Of a stretch of DNA of 64,000 bases, positions 29,721-38,908 are shown piece after piece (within the stretch, counting starts at the first letter, position 1; the number at the start of each line of letters is the position of its first letter). Source of the stretch: Cellulomonas chitinilytica (lineage in GTDB: Bacteria; Actinomycetota; Actinomycetes; Actinomycetales; Cellulomonadaceae). The position numbers and the translations under genes are program-made. Where the stretch lies: NCBI RefSeq assembly GCF_016862675.1, contig NZ_BONK01000002.1:310001-374000 (forward strand), written 5' to 3'. Below the pieces are notes generated by a model. That model was not told the origin of the DNA, made no database searches, and saw nothing but the letters and a program-made list of their open reading frames with translations.

Positions 29721-29769
29721 ACATTCGGTGGCGGACCCCGTCGTGTCAACGGTCCGGCGCCCACGTCTC
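29721..29769 (-). promoter_or_regulatory. promoter with GAGACG element, nitroreductase operon
   Basis: On the minus strand: GAGACG (29769-29764), 14 nt, TTGACA (29749-29744), 17 nt, GAATGT (29726-29721). It matches three other promoters of the region in motif and exact spacing. The GAGACG element probably binds an activator just upstream of the -35 box (inference). Confidence 0.7.
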
Positions 29770-29850
29770 ACATCGCGGGAAGTCCGGCCCGTGCGCTGGT
29801 CAGGGCGCCCGGGCGCTGCACACTCGCGCCTCTTCGAGAGGGGGCGGCAC

Positions 29851-31161
29851 ATGTCGGCACGGCAGATGAGGCTCGGTGCGTACCACACGGTCAGCGGCCA
29901 CCACGCGGCGGCATGGCGCGTGAGCACGCAGGTCAACGACACCGAGTCGCTCGCGCAGCACCAGGCGGCGGCCCGCGCCGCGCAGGACGGGCTGCTGCAC
30001 TTCCTGCTCGCCACCGACGTGCTCGGCGAGCAGGGCGACCCCGTCTCCCCCGGGTTCCAGCCCCGGCTCGAGCCCGCCGTGCTGCTCGCCGCGCTCGCCG
30101 CGTCGACCGAGCACATCGGCCTCGTCGGCTCCTTCTCGACCACGTTCAGCGGCCCGTTCCAGCTCGCCCGGCAGCTCTCGAGCCTCGACCACGTCTCGGG
30201 CGGACGGGCGGGCTGGAACGTCGTCACGTCGTTCCGGGCGGGCGCCGGTGACGGGTTCGGGTCCAGCGACCTGCCCGACCACGTCGAGCGGTACGCGAAG
30301 GCGCACGATGTCGTCGAGGCGGCGCTCGCGCTGTGGGACGCGTGGGAGCCCGACGCGGTGGTGCGGGACCGGCGGACCGCGACGTACGTGGACCCGGACC
30401 GCGTGCACCGCACCGAGCACACGTCCCGGTTCCACGAGGTCCGCGGCGTGCTGCCCGCCTCCCGGTCGCCGCAGGGGCGCCCGGTGCTGTTCCAGGGCGG
30501 CGGGTCGGACGCAGGCCTGGCGCTGGCCGCCCGCCACGCGGACGTCGTCCTCACCAGCCAGGACCACCTGCCCGACGCCCGCCGGCTGTACCGGGACGTC
30601 AAGGAGCGCGTCGCGCACGAGGGCCGTGACCCCGACGGCGTGCTCGTGCTGCCCGGCGTCATCACCGTGATCGGGTCCAGCCGGTCCCAGGCGCAGGACG
30701 TGCACGACCGCCTGCTGGAGCAGGTCGACGACGACCAGGCCCGGCGGCGCCTGTCGGGGATCCTCGGCTGGGACACGTCGGCGCTGCCGTACGACGCCCC
30801 CGTCGAGCCGGCTCCCGCGACGACCGAGGGCAACCGCGCCCGGGCCCGCCTGCTGCACGCCCGCGCGGTCCGGGACGGCCTGAGCATCGGGCAGCTCGCC
30901 CGGGTCACGGCCGCCACCCGAGGTCACCTGCTGCTCGTGGGCACCGCGCAGGACGTCGCCGACGAGCTCCTCGCGTGGCACGCCGACGAGGCCGCGGACG
31001 GCTTCCTCGTCGGGCCCGCCGTGATGCCGTCGGGCCTGCGCCGGTTCGTCCGTGACGTCGTCCCGCTGCTGCAGCGTGCGGGGGTGTTCCGGACGTCCCG
31101 CGAGGGCCGCACGCTGCGGGAGCAGCTCGCCCTGCCACCCCTGGGGACACCCCGGCCGTGA
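29851..31161 (+). CDS. NtaA/SnaA/DszA-type flavin monooxygenase
   Basis: A 436-residue LLM monooxygenase of the larger NtaA/SnaA/SoxA subgroup that attacks nitrilotriacetate, dibenzothiophene sulfone and similar compounds. Features: FSTTFSGPFQLARQLSSLDH, VSGGRAGWNVVTSF, a reversed-beta region SPQGRPVLFQGGGSDAG and the C-terminal DGFLVGPAVMPSGLRRFVRD. The ATG at 29851 has GAGAGGGGG upstream. It is divergent from the nitroreductase operon; I could not find its own promoter with the shared motif. Confidence 0.87.
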   Translation: MSARQMRLGAYHTVSGHHAAAWRVSTQVNDTESLAQHQAAARAAQDGLLHFLLATDVLGEQGDPVSPGFQPRLEPAVLLAALAASTEHIGLVGSFSTTFSGPFQLARQLSSLDHVSGGRAGWNVVTSFRAGAGDGFGSSDLPDHVERYAKAHDVVEAALALWDAWEPDAVVRDRRTATYVDPDRVHRTEHTSRFHEVRGVLPASRSPQGRPVLFQGGGSDAGLALAARHADVVLTSQDHLPDARRLYRDVKERVAHEGRDPDGVLVLPGVITVIGSSRSQAQDVHDRLLEQVDDDQARRRLSGILGWDTSALPYDAPVEPAPATTEGNRARARLLHARAVRDGLSIGQLARVTAATRGHLLLVGTAQDVADELLAWHADEAADGFLVGPAVMPSGLRRFVRDVVPLLQRAGVFRTSREGRTLREQLALPPLGTPRP

Positions 31162-31208
31162 GACGACCCGGACGATCCGTTGACTTGCCCCGGGACGCCA
31201 CCTACGGT
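31160..31208 (+). promoter_or_regulatory. promoter with GAGACG element, aminotransferase operon
   Basis: GAGACG (31160-31165), 14 nt, TTGACT (31180-31185), 17 nt, TACGGT (31203-31208). It overlaps the end of the preceding monooxygenase gene. The leader to the ATG at 31345 is about 130 nt and contains short GC hairpins (for example CCCGC-ACCT-GCGGG); a short GTG frame with one Cys codon overlaps the ATG. Confidence 0.7.
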
Positions 31209-31344
31209 CCGCGGCCGGTCGACGAGTCCCGCCGTCTGGCTCGGCAGGTGGGACGGCAGCCCGCACCTGCGGGGGCTCCCGGGCACGACCCGTGCGACCA
31301 CCGACCTCCGGCCGCACGTGCGCTCCCAGGAAGGCGTCCAGCCG

Positions 31345-32562
31345 ATGACCACCTCGCCCGAGCTCCTCGCACCGACCGCACTGCCCCTCACCGCGCTCGC
31401 CCGCGCGCTCAGCGAGCCGAAGGGCTTCGGCGACGCCAGCCTGCGACGTCGGCGCCCCGGCGACATCGAGCTGCTCGGTGGGATCCCCGACGACACCGCG
31501 CTGCCCGTCGACGCGCTGCGCGAGGCCGCGGGACGCGTCCTGACCGGCGAGCGGTCCGGCCCGGCCGCGTTCCAGTACTCGCAGTCGGCCGGGCTCGACG
31601 GCCTGCGCGAGTGGGTGGCGGCCCGTGAGGGCGTGGACCCGGCCCGGGTCATCATCACGAACGGCGGCTTCCACGGCCTGTCGCTCGCCGTGCTGGCACT
31701 GGTCGAGCGCGGTGCCACCGTGGCCGTCGACAACCCGATCTTCCCGCTGTTCCTGCGGGCGCTGGAGCTCTCCGACGGCCGGCCGCTGCCCATCGGCGTC
31801 GGCACCCAGGGGCTCGACGTCGACGAGCTCGAGCACCGGCTGCGCGGGGGCGCGCGGCCCGCCGCCGTCTACACCGTGCCGGACTTCCACAACCCGACGC
31901 AGGGCACGCTGCCCGCCGACCAGCGCACGCGGCTCGTCGAGCTCGCCGAGCGCCACGGCTTCCTCGTGCTGGCCGACAACCCGTACCGCGAGCTGCGCTT
32001 CCGCGGCACCGCCGTGGACTCCTCGGCGTTCAGCACGTCCGACCACGTCGTGCACGTGAACACGTTCTCCAAGACCCTCGGCCCGGGGCTGCGGCTCGGC
32101 TGGGTCGTCGCGTCGCCGCGCATCGCGTCGGCGCTGGTCAAGGTGCGCAACCGGCAGGACTCCCACACGTCGACGCTCGAGCAGGAGGTCGTCATCGACC
32201 TGCTCACGCACGACCCGACCTGGTTCGACGCGACGCTGACCCGCGCCAACGCGCTGTACCGCGAGCGCGCCGACGTGCTCGTGGACGCGCTGCACGAGCG
32301 TCTGCCCGGGCTCGTCGAGGCCGTGCGGCCCGAGGGCGGGTTCTTCCTGTGGCCGCGGCTCACCGACTCGGCGATCGACCCCGCCGCGCTGTACGCGGCG
32401 GCCGCCGAGCGTGGCGCGACCTACCAGCAGGGCGAGTTCTTCGCGTCGAGCGGCCGGCGCGAGTTCGCCGACCACCTGCGCCTCGCCTACGGCAACCACA
32501 CCCCCGAGACGCTGCGGACCTTCGTCGACCGGCTCGGGTCCGCGGTCGAGTCCCTCCGCTGA
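31345..32562 (+). CDS. PLP-dependent aminotransferase, class I/II
   Basis: A 405-residue fold type I aminotransferase similar to 2-aminoadipate/MocR-type enzymes without the DNA-binding domain. PLP-binding features: ITNGGFHGLSLAVLALVERG, YTVPDFHNPTQGTLPADQRT, VLADNPYRELRF, and the Schiff-base lysine in NTFSKTLGPGLRLGWV. The ATG at 31345 has GGAAGG about 11 nt upstream. It is the first gene after a GAGACG promoter, followed by two monooxygenases. It could act on an amino acid derived from the sulfur substrate (inference). Confidence 0.87.
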   Translation: MTTSPELLAPTALPLTALARALSEPKGFGDASLRRRRPGDIELLGGIPDDTALPVDALREAAGRVLTGERSGPAAFQYSQSAGLDGLREWVAAREGVDPARVIITNGGFHGLSLAVLALVERGATVAVDNPIFPLFLRALELSDGRPLPIGVGTQGLDVDELEHRLRGGARPAAVYTVPDFHNPTQGTLPADQRTRLVELAERHGFLVLADNPYRELRFRGTAVDSSAFSTSDHVVHVNTFSKTLGPGLRLGWVVASPRIASALVKVRNRQDSHTSTLEQEVVIDLLTHDPTWFDATLTRANALYRERADVLVDALHERLPGLVEAVRPEGGFFLWPRLTDSAIDPAALYAAAAERGATYQQGEFFASSGRREFADHLRLAYGNHTPETLRTFVDRLGSAVESLR

Positions 32563-32591
32563 CACCCCGACACCCCCTGGGAGCACCCTGC

Positions 32592-33719
32592 ATGAGCACC
32601 TCCTCCGTCCTGCACGTCGGCCTCGAGGTCGACGGTGCCGGAGCGCATCCCGCCGCGTGGCGCGCGGCCGCCCGGTCGTCGAGCGACGCGCTCGGCCCCG
32701 CGCGGCTGCGCGACGTGGTCGCGGCGGCCGAGAACGCGGGCGTCACGTTCGTGACGTTCGACGACTCGCTCGTCCCGCCCGCCGCGGGACCCGCCGGTCG
32801 GCTCGACGCCGTGACGCGGGCCGCGTACGTCGCGCCGCTCACGTCCCGGATCGGCCTGGTGCCGCTCGTGCACCCGGCCGTGACCGAGCCGTTCCACGTC
32901 GCGAGCCAGCTCGCGGCGCTCGACCACGCGAGCCTCGGGCGGGGCGGCTGGTTCGTCGGCGCGGGCGACGTCCCGGGTGCCCGGCGGGCGCTCGACCGGC
33001 CCGTCGCCGCCGGTGCGGACCTGCTCGACGAGACCGCGGACGTCGTCACGGTCGTGCGCGACCTGTGGGACTCGTGGGAGGACGACGCCGTCGTCCGGGA
33101 CAGCGCGACCGGGCGGTACGTCGACCGCGACCGGCTGCACTACGTGGACTTCGCGAGCGGTGGCGAGGGGCTGCCCGCCGGGCCGTCGTCGCGCGGCACC
33201 GCCGACGGCGTCCGTGCGCCGTTCACCGTCAAGGGGCCGTCGATCGTCCCCCGCAGCCCGCAGGGGCAGCTCGTCGTCGTGGGCCGCGCCGGGACCGTCC
33301 CGGGTGGGCTCCTCGACGTCGCGCTCGTGGCCACGACGGACGCCGCGGCCCGGGCGCGCGAGGACGGTGCCCCGCTCGTCGTCGTCGACCTCGCCGTGAC
33401 CCTCGACGCCGCCGGGCGCCTCGGCGCGGACCGCCGGGCGGAGCTCGACGGCCTCGCCGGCGTCCCGGTCCCCGCGACCTGGACCGGGTCGGCCGTCGAC
33501 CTCGTCGACGTGCTGCTCGGCCTGCGCGGCGTCGTCGACGGCGTCCGCCTCCTGCCGTCCGAGCTCGACGTGGACCTGCCCGTGCTGGTCCGCGACGTGC
33601 TCCCCGCCCTGCGCGTCGCGCGCGCCGTGCCCACGCCCCGCCCGGGCGCGACCCTGCGCGACACGCTCGGCCTGCCCCGCCCCACGAACCGCCACGTCGC
33701 CGCTGCGGCGACCGTCTGA
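32592..33719 (+). CDS. luciferase-like flavin monooxygenase, divergent
   Basis: A 375-residue LLM-class protein. It keeps SRIGLVPLVHPAVTEPFHVA, LAALDHASLGRGGWFVGAGD and the C-terminal TLRDTLGLPRPTNRHVA, but the middle is shorter and more divergent than in its neighbours. Its N-terminus lacks the usual GGW tail. The start ATG at 32592 has GGGAG upstream, 29 bp after the aminotransferase. It may be a partner or a specialised enzyme. Confidence 0.75.
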   Translation: MSTSSVLHVGLEVDGAGAHPAAWRAAARSSSDALGPARLRDVVAAAENAGVTFVTFDDSLVPPAAGPAGRLDAVTRAAYVAPLTSRIGLVPLVHPAVTEPFHVASQLAALDHASLGRGGWFVGAGDVPGARRALDRPVAAGADLLDETADVVTVVRDLWDSWEDDAVVRDSATGRYVDRDRLHYVDFASGGEGLPAGPSSRGTADGVRAPFTVKGPSIVPRSPQGQLVVVGRAGTVPGGLLDVALVATTDAAARAREDGAPLVVVDLAVTLDAAGRLGADRRAELDGLAGVPVPATWTGSAVDLVDVLLGLRGVVDGVRLLPSELDVDLPVLVRDVLPALRVARAVPTPRPGATLRDTLGLPRPTNRHVAAAATV

Positions 33720-33728
33720 GGAGCTCCC

Positions 33729-35069
33729 GTGCCCGACACCCCCGACGTGCCCCGCCCGCACGCGCACGTCCACCTCGGCGTCTTCTTCCAGGGCGTCAAC
33801 CACACGACCATCTGGTCGGACCCCGCGAGCGGGTCGCAGACCGACTTCGAGACGTTCCGCCGCGTCGCGCAGACCGCCGAGCGCGGCCTGTTCGACGCGT
33901 TCTTCCTCGGCGAGGGCCTGCGGCTGCGCGAGCAGAACGGCCGGCTGCACGACCTCGACGTCGTGGGCCGCCCGGACGCCATCACCCAGCTCGCGGCGCT
34001 CGCCGCGGTCACGACGCACATCGGTCTCGTCGCGACGCAGAACGTCACGTACAACGACCCGGCCGACCTGGCCCGCCGGCTCGCCAGCCTGGACGTGCTG
34101 TCCGGCGGCCGGGCCGCGTGGAACATCGTCACGACCGACAACGCGTGGACGGGTGAGAACTTCCGCCGCGGCGGGTGGCTCGACCACTCCCAGCGGTACA
34201 CGCGGGCCGCCGAGTTCGTGCGGGCGGTGCAGGCGATCTGGGACGGCTGGGACGCGCCGGAGCCGGTCCGCGCCACGGGTGGCACGCTCGACATCGAGGT
34301 CACCCCGACCGTCCCGCGCACCGCACAGGGCCATCCCGTGCTGTTCCAGGCGGGCGACTCCCCCGACGGCCGCGACTTCGCCGCCGGGCACGCCGAGGTG
34401 ATCTTCTCCGCGCACGGAACGGACTTCGACGACGCCCTCGCGTTCGCGACCGACGTCCGCGCGAGGACCGTGGCCGCCGGACGCCCGGAGGACGACCTCA
34501 AGATCCTCCCGGGCACGCAGTTCGTGCTCGCCGCCACGGACGCCGAGGCCCGCGACAAGGCCCGCTGGGTCAAGGAGCAGCAGGTCACGCCGGCCACCGC
34601 CCTGTCGCTGCTCGGGCAGGTCTGGGGCGAGGACCTGTCGCACTACGACCCGGACGGGCCGCTCCCGGCGCACGACCCCGTCATCGAGGTGATCGGCGAG
34701 ACCCGCGGCTCACCGCGCCGCGGCAAGCGGCCGCACGAGATCGCGCAGGCGTGGCGGGCGCGGGCCGAGGCGGAGCACCTGACGATCCGCCAGCTCGTCA
34801 TCGCCCAGGAGCGCGAGCGCGGGTTCGTCGGGTCGCCGTCGACCGTCGCCGACGAGCTCGTGCGGTGGGTGCGCCACGGCGCGTCCGACGGGTTCAACAT
34901 CACGCCGTGGCTCGTGCCGAGCGGGCTGGACGACGTCGTCGACCTGCTCGTCCCCGCGCTGCAGGAGCGCGGCGCGTACCGCACGGCGTACACCGGCACG
35001 ACCCTGCGGGAGCACCTGGGCCTGCGGGCGCCGCTGACCCACCGCGTGGCTGCCGCCGCGCAGGTCTGA
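33729..35069 (+). CDS. NtaA/SnaA/DszA-type flavin monooxygenase
   Basis: A 446-residue LLM monooxygenase of the large NtaA/SnaA type. Signatures: LGVFFQGVNHTTIWSDPASG, GLVATQNVTYNDPADLARRL, LDVLSGGRAAWNIVTTDNAW, TAQGHPVLFQAGDSPDGRDF and DGFNITPWLVPSGLDDVVDL. GTG 33729 follows the previous stop by 9 bp with GAGG nearby. It is the last gene of the plus-strand unit, followed by a strong terminator. Confidence 0.88.
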   Translation: MPDTPDVPRPHAHVHLGVFFQGVNHTTIWSDPASGSQTDFETFRRVAQTAERGLFDAFFLGEGLRLREQNGRLHDLDVVGRPDAITQLAALAAVTTHIGLVATQNVTYNDPADLARRLASLDVLSGGRAAWNIVTTDNAWTGENFRRGGWLDHSQRYTRAAEFVRAVQAIWDGWDAPEPVRATGGTLDIEVTPTVPRTAQGHPVLFQAGDSPDGRDFAAGHAEVIFSAHGTDFDDALAFATDVRARTVAAGRPEDDLKILPGTQFVLAATDAEARDKARWVKEQQVTPATALSLLGQVWGEDLSHYDPDGPLPAHDPVIEVIGETRGSPRRGKRPHEIAQAWRARAEAEHLTIRQLVIAQERERGFVGSPSTVADELVRWVRHGASDGFNITPWLVPSGLDDVVDLLVPALQERGAYRTAYTGTTLREHLGLRAPLTHRVAAAAQV

Positions 35070-35079
35070 CACCGCACGA

Positions 35080-35117
35080 CGAAGGGGCGGGGCCGTTCGA
35101 TCGGCCCCGCCCCTTCG
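35080..35117. terminator. bidirectional terminator between convergent operons
   Basis: CGAAGGGGCGGGGCC pairs perfectly with GGCCCCGCCCCTTCG (15 bp) around an 8-nt loop. It lies between convergent genes ending at 35069 and 35128 and can serve both. Confidence 0.9.
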
Positions 35118-35127
35118 CGCACACGGG

Positions 35128-35913
35128 TCAGGCGGGCACCCACCGCCCGACCCAGGCCGTCGCGAGCGCGGCGACCTCGTCCTGGTGCTCGACGAACGTG
35201 TGCTCGGCGCCGGCGACGACCTCGACCCGCGAACCTGCGGGCAGCAGGTGCGCACCGGCCGCGGTCGTCGCCGCCAGCCGGGTCTCGGAGCCCCGGTCGC
35301 CGTGCACGACGAGCACCGGCACGCGCAGCGCGCCGAGCAGCTCCTCCTGGGTGCCCGTCGCGCCGACCTTGGGCCGCAGCCGGGACACCGTGACGTGCGT
35401 CCGCGCCCCCGGGGTCGTGACGGGCAGGTGCACATCGTCCCCGCGGTGCCACGCCTCGACCTGCTCGGTGGTGAGGAACGGGTACGGGGTCACCCCCGAC
35501 CCGGCGCCCGTGAGCGCACCCGTGAGCACGAGCGTCGCGACCGCGGGCCGTTCGGGCGCGACGCGCAACGACACCGCCGACCCGAGGCTGTGCCCGTGCA
35601 GGACCTGCCGGGTGTAGCCGAGACCGTCGAGGTGGTCGAGCACGGACCGCAGGTCGTCGAGCAGGTGGTCGCCGACGACGACGTCGCCCTCCGACTCGCC
35701 GAAGCCGCTGAAGTCGTACCGCAGCACGGCGTGGCCGAGGGCGGCGTACTCGGCGGCGAGCCGGTCGAACCGGCCTCCCGCACGGCGGTCGGACAGGAAC
35801 CCGTGGGACAGTACGACGACGCTGTCCCCCGCGCCCGGGGTGAACGTCACCGCGAGCGCCGCGCCGCTGCGGGACCGCAGCCGCAGCTCGTCGTCGACGG
35901 TGGTCGCCGTCAT
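35128..35913 (-). CDS. alpha/beta hydrolase
   Basis: A 261-residue alpha/beta hydrolase. The nucleophile elbow is GHSLGSAVSLRVAP, the oxyanion region VVVLSHGFLSDRRAGGRFD, and a terminal catalytic His is in AGAEHTFVEHQ; the acid is likely in VVHGDRGSE. The ATG overlaps the previous stop by one base (TGATG). It is the last gene of the operon starting with the leader peptide near 42.7 kb. It may cleave an ester or amide formed during sulfur salvage (inference). Confidence 0.83.
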   Translation of the reverse strand: MTATTVDDELRLRSRSGAALAVTFTPGAGDSVVVLSHGFLSDRRAGGRFDRLAAEYAALGHAVLRYDFSGFGESEGDVVVGDHLLDDLRSVLDHLDGLGYTRQVLHGHSLGSAVSLRVAPERPAVATLVLTGALTGAGSGVTPYPFLTTEQVEAWHRGDDVHLPVTTPGARTHVTVSRLRPKVGATGTQEELLGALRVPVLVVHGDRGSETRLAATTAAGAHLLPAGSRVEVVAGAEHTFVEHQDEVAALATAWVGRWVPA

Positions 35914-37226
35914 CAGACCCCCAGGTTCCCGCGGAGCGTCGTGCCCGCGTACTCGGTCTTGTAGACGCCGAGCCGCTGCAGGTGCGGCACGACGGCCCGG
36001 CCGAACTCGTCGAACGAGCCCGGGAAGTGCGTCGGCGTGACGAGGAACCCGTCGGCCGCGCCGGACAGGAACAGCTCCGCGAGCTGGTCGGCGATCTCGG
36101 CACCCGTGCCGACGAGCTGCGGGGTGAGCTCGCTCGTCGAGAACTCGATCGCGGCCTCCGCGATCGTGGCGGTCCGCAGCCGCGACCCGAGCAGCTCGTT
36201 GAGCGCCACGACGGCCCGGCCCTCGGCCTGGCCCTGCGTGGCGCGCTCCTCGAGCACCTTCACGTAGGGCTCGTCGAGGGAGACGTCGCCGAGGTCGAGC
36301 CGGGAGAACTGGCTGAAGAACTCGACGCCGGCCTCCGGCGTGACGAGCGTGCGCAGGTGGTCGCGCCGCGCGCGGGCGATCTCCGTCGTCTCGCCGACGA
36401 TCGGCTGCACGGCGGCGAACAGCTTGATCTTCTCCGGGTCGCGGCCGACCGCCGTGGCCTTGGCCCGCAGGTCGTCCTTCTTCGCCTGCAGGTCCGCCTG
36501 GGTCCGCTCGATCGCGAAGATCACCTCGCCCCAGCGCGCGCCGAACGCACGACCACGAGGCGAGTCGCCGGCCTGGATGATGACCGGCCGGCCCTGCGGG
36601 GTGGGCGGCAGGTTGAGCGGGCCGCGCGTCGCGACGTAGGTGCCCTTGTAGTCGGGCACCGTGATGCGGGCCGGGTCGGCGAACAGGCCGGTCTGCTGGT
36701 CCGCGACCAGCGCGTCCTGACCCCACGAGTCCCACAGCACCGTGACGGCCTCGACGACCTCGTCGCCGCGGTCGTACAGCTGGTCCCGGTCGAGCTGCTC
36801 GACCTCCGGGAAGTTCGCGTAGTTCGCCGGGCCGTTGGACTGGATGACGTTCCACGCGACCCGGCCGCCCGACAGGTGGTCGAGGCTCGCGAGCGTCCGG
36901 GCCAGGTTGTACGGCGGGTTGAAGCTCGTCGACAGCGTCACGCCGATACCGAGGTGCGTGGTGACGGCGGCGATCTGCGCGGCGATCTGCGCGGGGTCGT
37001 GCTTGATCGCGTTGCTGAGGCCGTGCCGGGCGAACCCGGCCCGGAAGCTCACCGTCTCCGGGATGAACGCGAGGTCGAACTTCGCGGCCTCGAGCGTGCG
37101 GGCCAGGTCGTGGAACGTCTGCGGGCCGAGCCAGTCCCGCGTCGAGTAGGGGTGGCGCCACGCGCCGGCGAAGTGCCCGCCGGGGAACAGCACGTAGCCG
37201 CCGAGGAAGAGCTGCCGCTGGGTCAT
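35913..37226 (-). CDS. NtaA/SnaA/DszA-type flavin monooxygenase
   Basis: A 437-residue LLM monooxygenase of the NtaA/SnaA group. Signatures: FLGGYVLFPGGHFAGAWRHP, GIGVTLSTSFNPPYNLARTL, LDHLSGGRVAWNVIQS, TPQGRPVIIQAGDSPRGRAF and ADGFLVTPTHFPGSFDEFGR. It follows the importer's binding protein after 28 bp. Likely oxidises the compound imported by the adjacent ABC system. The ATG at 37226 begins the conserved N-terminus. Confidence 0.9.
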   Translation of the reverse strand: MTQRQLFLGGYVLFPGGHFAGAWRHPYSTRDWLGPQTFHDLARTLEAAKFDLAFIPETVSFRAGFARHGLSNAIKHDPAQIAAQIAAVTTHLGIGVTLSTSFNPPYNLARTLASLDHLSGGRVAWNVIQSNGPANYANFPEVEQLDRDQLYDRGDEVVEAVTVLWDSWGQDALVADQQTGLFADPARITVPDYKGTYVATRGPLNLPPTPQGRPVIIQAGDSPRGRAFGARWGEVIFAIERTQADLQAKKDDLRAKATAVGRDPEKIKLFAAVQPIVGETTEIARARRDHLRTLVTPEAGVEFFSQFSRLDLGDVSLDEPYVKVLEERATQGQAEGRAVVALNELLGSRLRTATIAEAAIEFSTSELTPQLVGTGAEIADQLAELFLSGAADGFLVTPTHFPGSFDEFGRAVVPHLQRLGVYKTEYAGTTLRGNLGV

Positions 37227-37254
37227 GTCTGTGCTCCGATCGATGGGTAGCGGG

Positions 37255-38841
37255 TCAGGCCCGGCCGACTTCCTGCGCGTAGAGGTAGCGGGACGGGCGC
37301 GGCTCCCACGTCACGGCGCGGGAGATGACGGCCGTGAACGGCGACGGGTACAGGAACACCGTGTGCGCCTCGTCGTAGTAGTTCTGCACGGCCTCGTCGA
37401 CGAGCTCGCGCTGCGCCTTCTCGTCCGTCGCGGCCTGGAGCCGGCGCACGAGGTCGTCGAACGTCGGGGCGACGACGTCGCTCTGGATGTGGTCGCTCGT
37501 GAACGGGTCGAACAGCTGGAACCCGTCGCGGTACTGGCCGCCCCACATGATGTAGACGAGGTCGGCGCCCTTCTGCACGTCGCCGTACTGCCGGTCGATC
37601 CACGCCGGGAACGGCGTCTGCGTGATCGTGAGCTTCACGCCGACCTCGGCCCACTGCGCGGCGATCGCCTGCGACGCCAGGTCCGCGGAGACGTACGTGC
37701 CGGACGGCACGTCGACCTCGAGGCTGAACCCGTCGGCGTAGCCCGCCTCCGTGAGCAGCTTCTTCGCCTTCTTCGGGTCGTACGGGTACGCCTTCACGTC
37801 CGGGTCCTCCTGCTGGTACGGCTCGAAGAGCACCTGCCCGGGCAGCGGCTCGACGGCGTCCTTGAAGAGGCCGTGGATGATCGTCTTCTTGTCCGTCGCG
37901 TAGTTCAGGGCCTGCCGCACGCGGACGTCGGCCAGCGGCGTGCCGGTCTTCTCCTCGTTGATCGCGAGGACGAGCGGCTGGGGCCCGACGCCGAGGATCG
38001 TGTCGTACGTCGTCGAGTCCTCGAACGCGTCGAGGCTGAGCGGCTCGACGTTGAGGACGATGTCCGCCTCACCGGCCTGGATCGCCGCGACGCGCTGCGC
38101 CTCGGACGCGAGCACCGTGTACTTCACGCTGCTGAACTGCGGCTTCGGGCCGGCGTAGTGCGGGTTGAGCGAGAGGGTCGCGCCGTTCTCGAGGTCGAGC
38201 TGGTCGATCTTGTACGGGCCGCTGCCGAGGGACTCGGTGTCGATGTTGTGGGACTGCGCGAACGTCGGGTCGACGATGTAGTCGTTCCACAGGCGGCCCG
38301 GCAGGTCGATCGCGGGGGCCGTGAGGTGGAACAGGATCGTCGTCGGGTCGGGCGAGGTCACGGACCCGACGAACTTGCGCAGCGGAGCGCCCGACGTCCC
38401 CTTGTAGTTCGGGTCGAGGAGCTGCTGGAAGTTCCAGACGATCGTGTCGGCGGTGAGCGGCGTCCCGTCCGAGAACACCGCGTCGGTCCGGATCGTGAAC
38501 GACCACTCCAGGTCGGAGAGCTGCTTCCACGAGGTCGCGAGCGACGGGACGACCTCGGTCTCCGGCGAGATCGCCGTCAGGGCCTCGTACACCGACCCGA
38601 CGACCGCGCCCTGGCTGTCGGGCGAGCCGCCCTTGTGCGGGTTGACGCTCGTGAGCTGCCGGGACAGCACCAGGCGGAGCTGGTCGCCGGCCGTCGGGCG
38701 CGGGCCGGTGGCCTCCTGCGAGGCGGACGGCGAGCCGGACGAGTCGGCGGCGCACGCCGCGAGGGTCGCGGCGAGGGCGACCGCGAGCGCGGCGGTGAGT
38801 GCTGCGGCGAGGGATCGTCGGCGGCGGAGGGGGTTGTTCAC
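37255..38841 (-). CDS. ABC importer substrate-binding lipoprotein, family 5
   Basis: A 528-residue lipoprotein of the peptide/nickel (SBP_bac_5) family. Lipobox LAATLAACAAD, then a Ser/Pro linker, then family motifs NPHKGGSPDSQGAVVGSVYE, FSDGTPLTADTIVWNFQQLL and VRQALNYATDKKTIIHGLF. GTG 38841 has AGGAA upstream. It is encoded after the ATPase and permeases of the same system and before a monooxygenase, so the ligand is probably an organosulfur compound or a short peptide. Confidence 0.9.
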   Translation of the reverse strand: MNNPLRRRRSLAAALTAALAVALAATLAACAADSSGSPSASQEATGPRPTAGDQLRLVLSRQLTSVNPHKGGSPDSQGAVVGSVYEALTAISPETEVVPSLATSWKQLSDLEWSFTIRTDAVFSDGTPLTADTIVWNFQQLLDPNYKGTSGAPLRKFVGSVTSPDPTTILFHLTAPAIDLPGRLWNDYIVDPTFAQSHNIDTESLGSGPYKIDQLDLENGATLSLNPHYAGPKPQFSSVKYTVLASEAQRVAAIQAGEADIVLNVEPLSLDAFEDSTTYDTILGVGPQPLVLAINEEKTGTPLADVRVRQALNYATDKKTIIHGLFKDAVEPLPGQVLFEPYQQEDPDVKAYPYDPKKAKKLLTEAGYADGFSLEVDVPSGTYVSADLASQAIAAQWAEVGVKLTITQTPFPAWIDRQYGDVQKGADLVYIMWGGQYRDGFQLFDPFTSDHIQSDVVAPTFDDLVRRLQAATDEKAQRELVDEAVQNYYDEAHTVFLYPSPFTAVISRAVTWEPRPSRYLYAQEVGRA

Positions 38842-38908
38842 GGGATTCCTGCTCTCGGGGTGCGGCGGGTCGCCGGTCGGCGACCCGGGTGACGGGGACG
38901 GGGACGGG

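Noticed and set aside
31209-31344. Riboswitch in the leader of the aminotransferase gene
   Set aside because: Short GC hairpins only; no match to a known riboswitch core that I can recognise.
29800-32586. Minus-strand frame of 928 codons opposite the monooxygenase and aminotransferase genes
   Set aside because: Antisense shadow with Arg/Val/Gly-rich composition; the plus-strand genes are clear family members.
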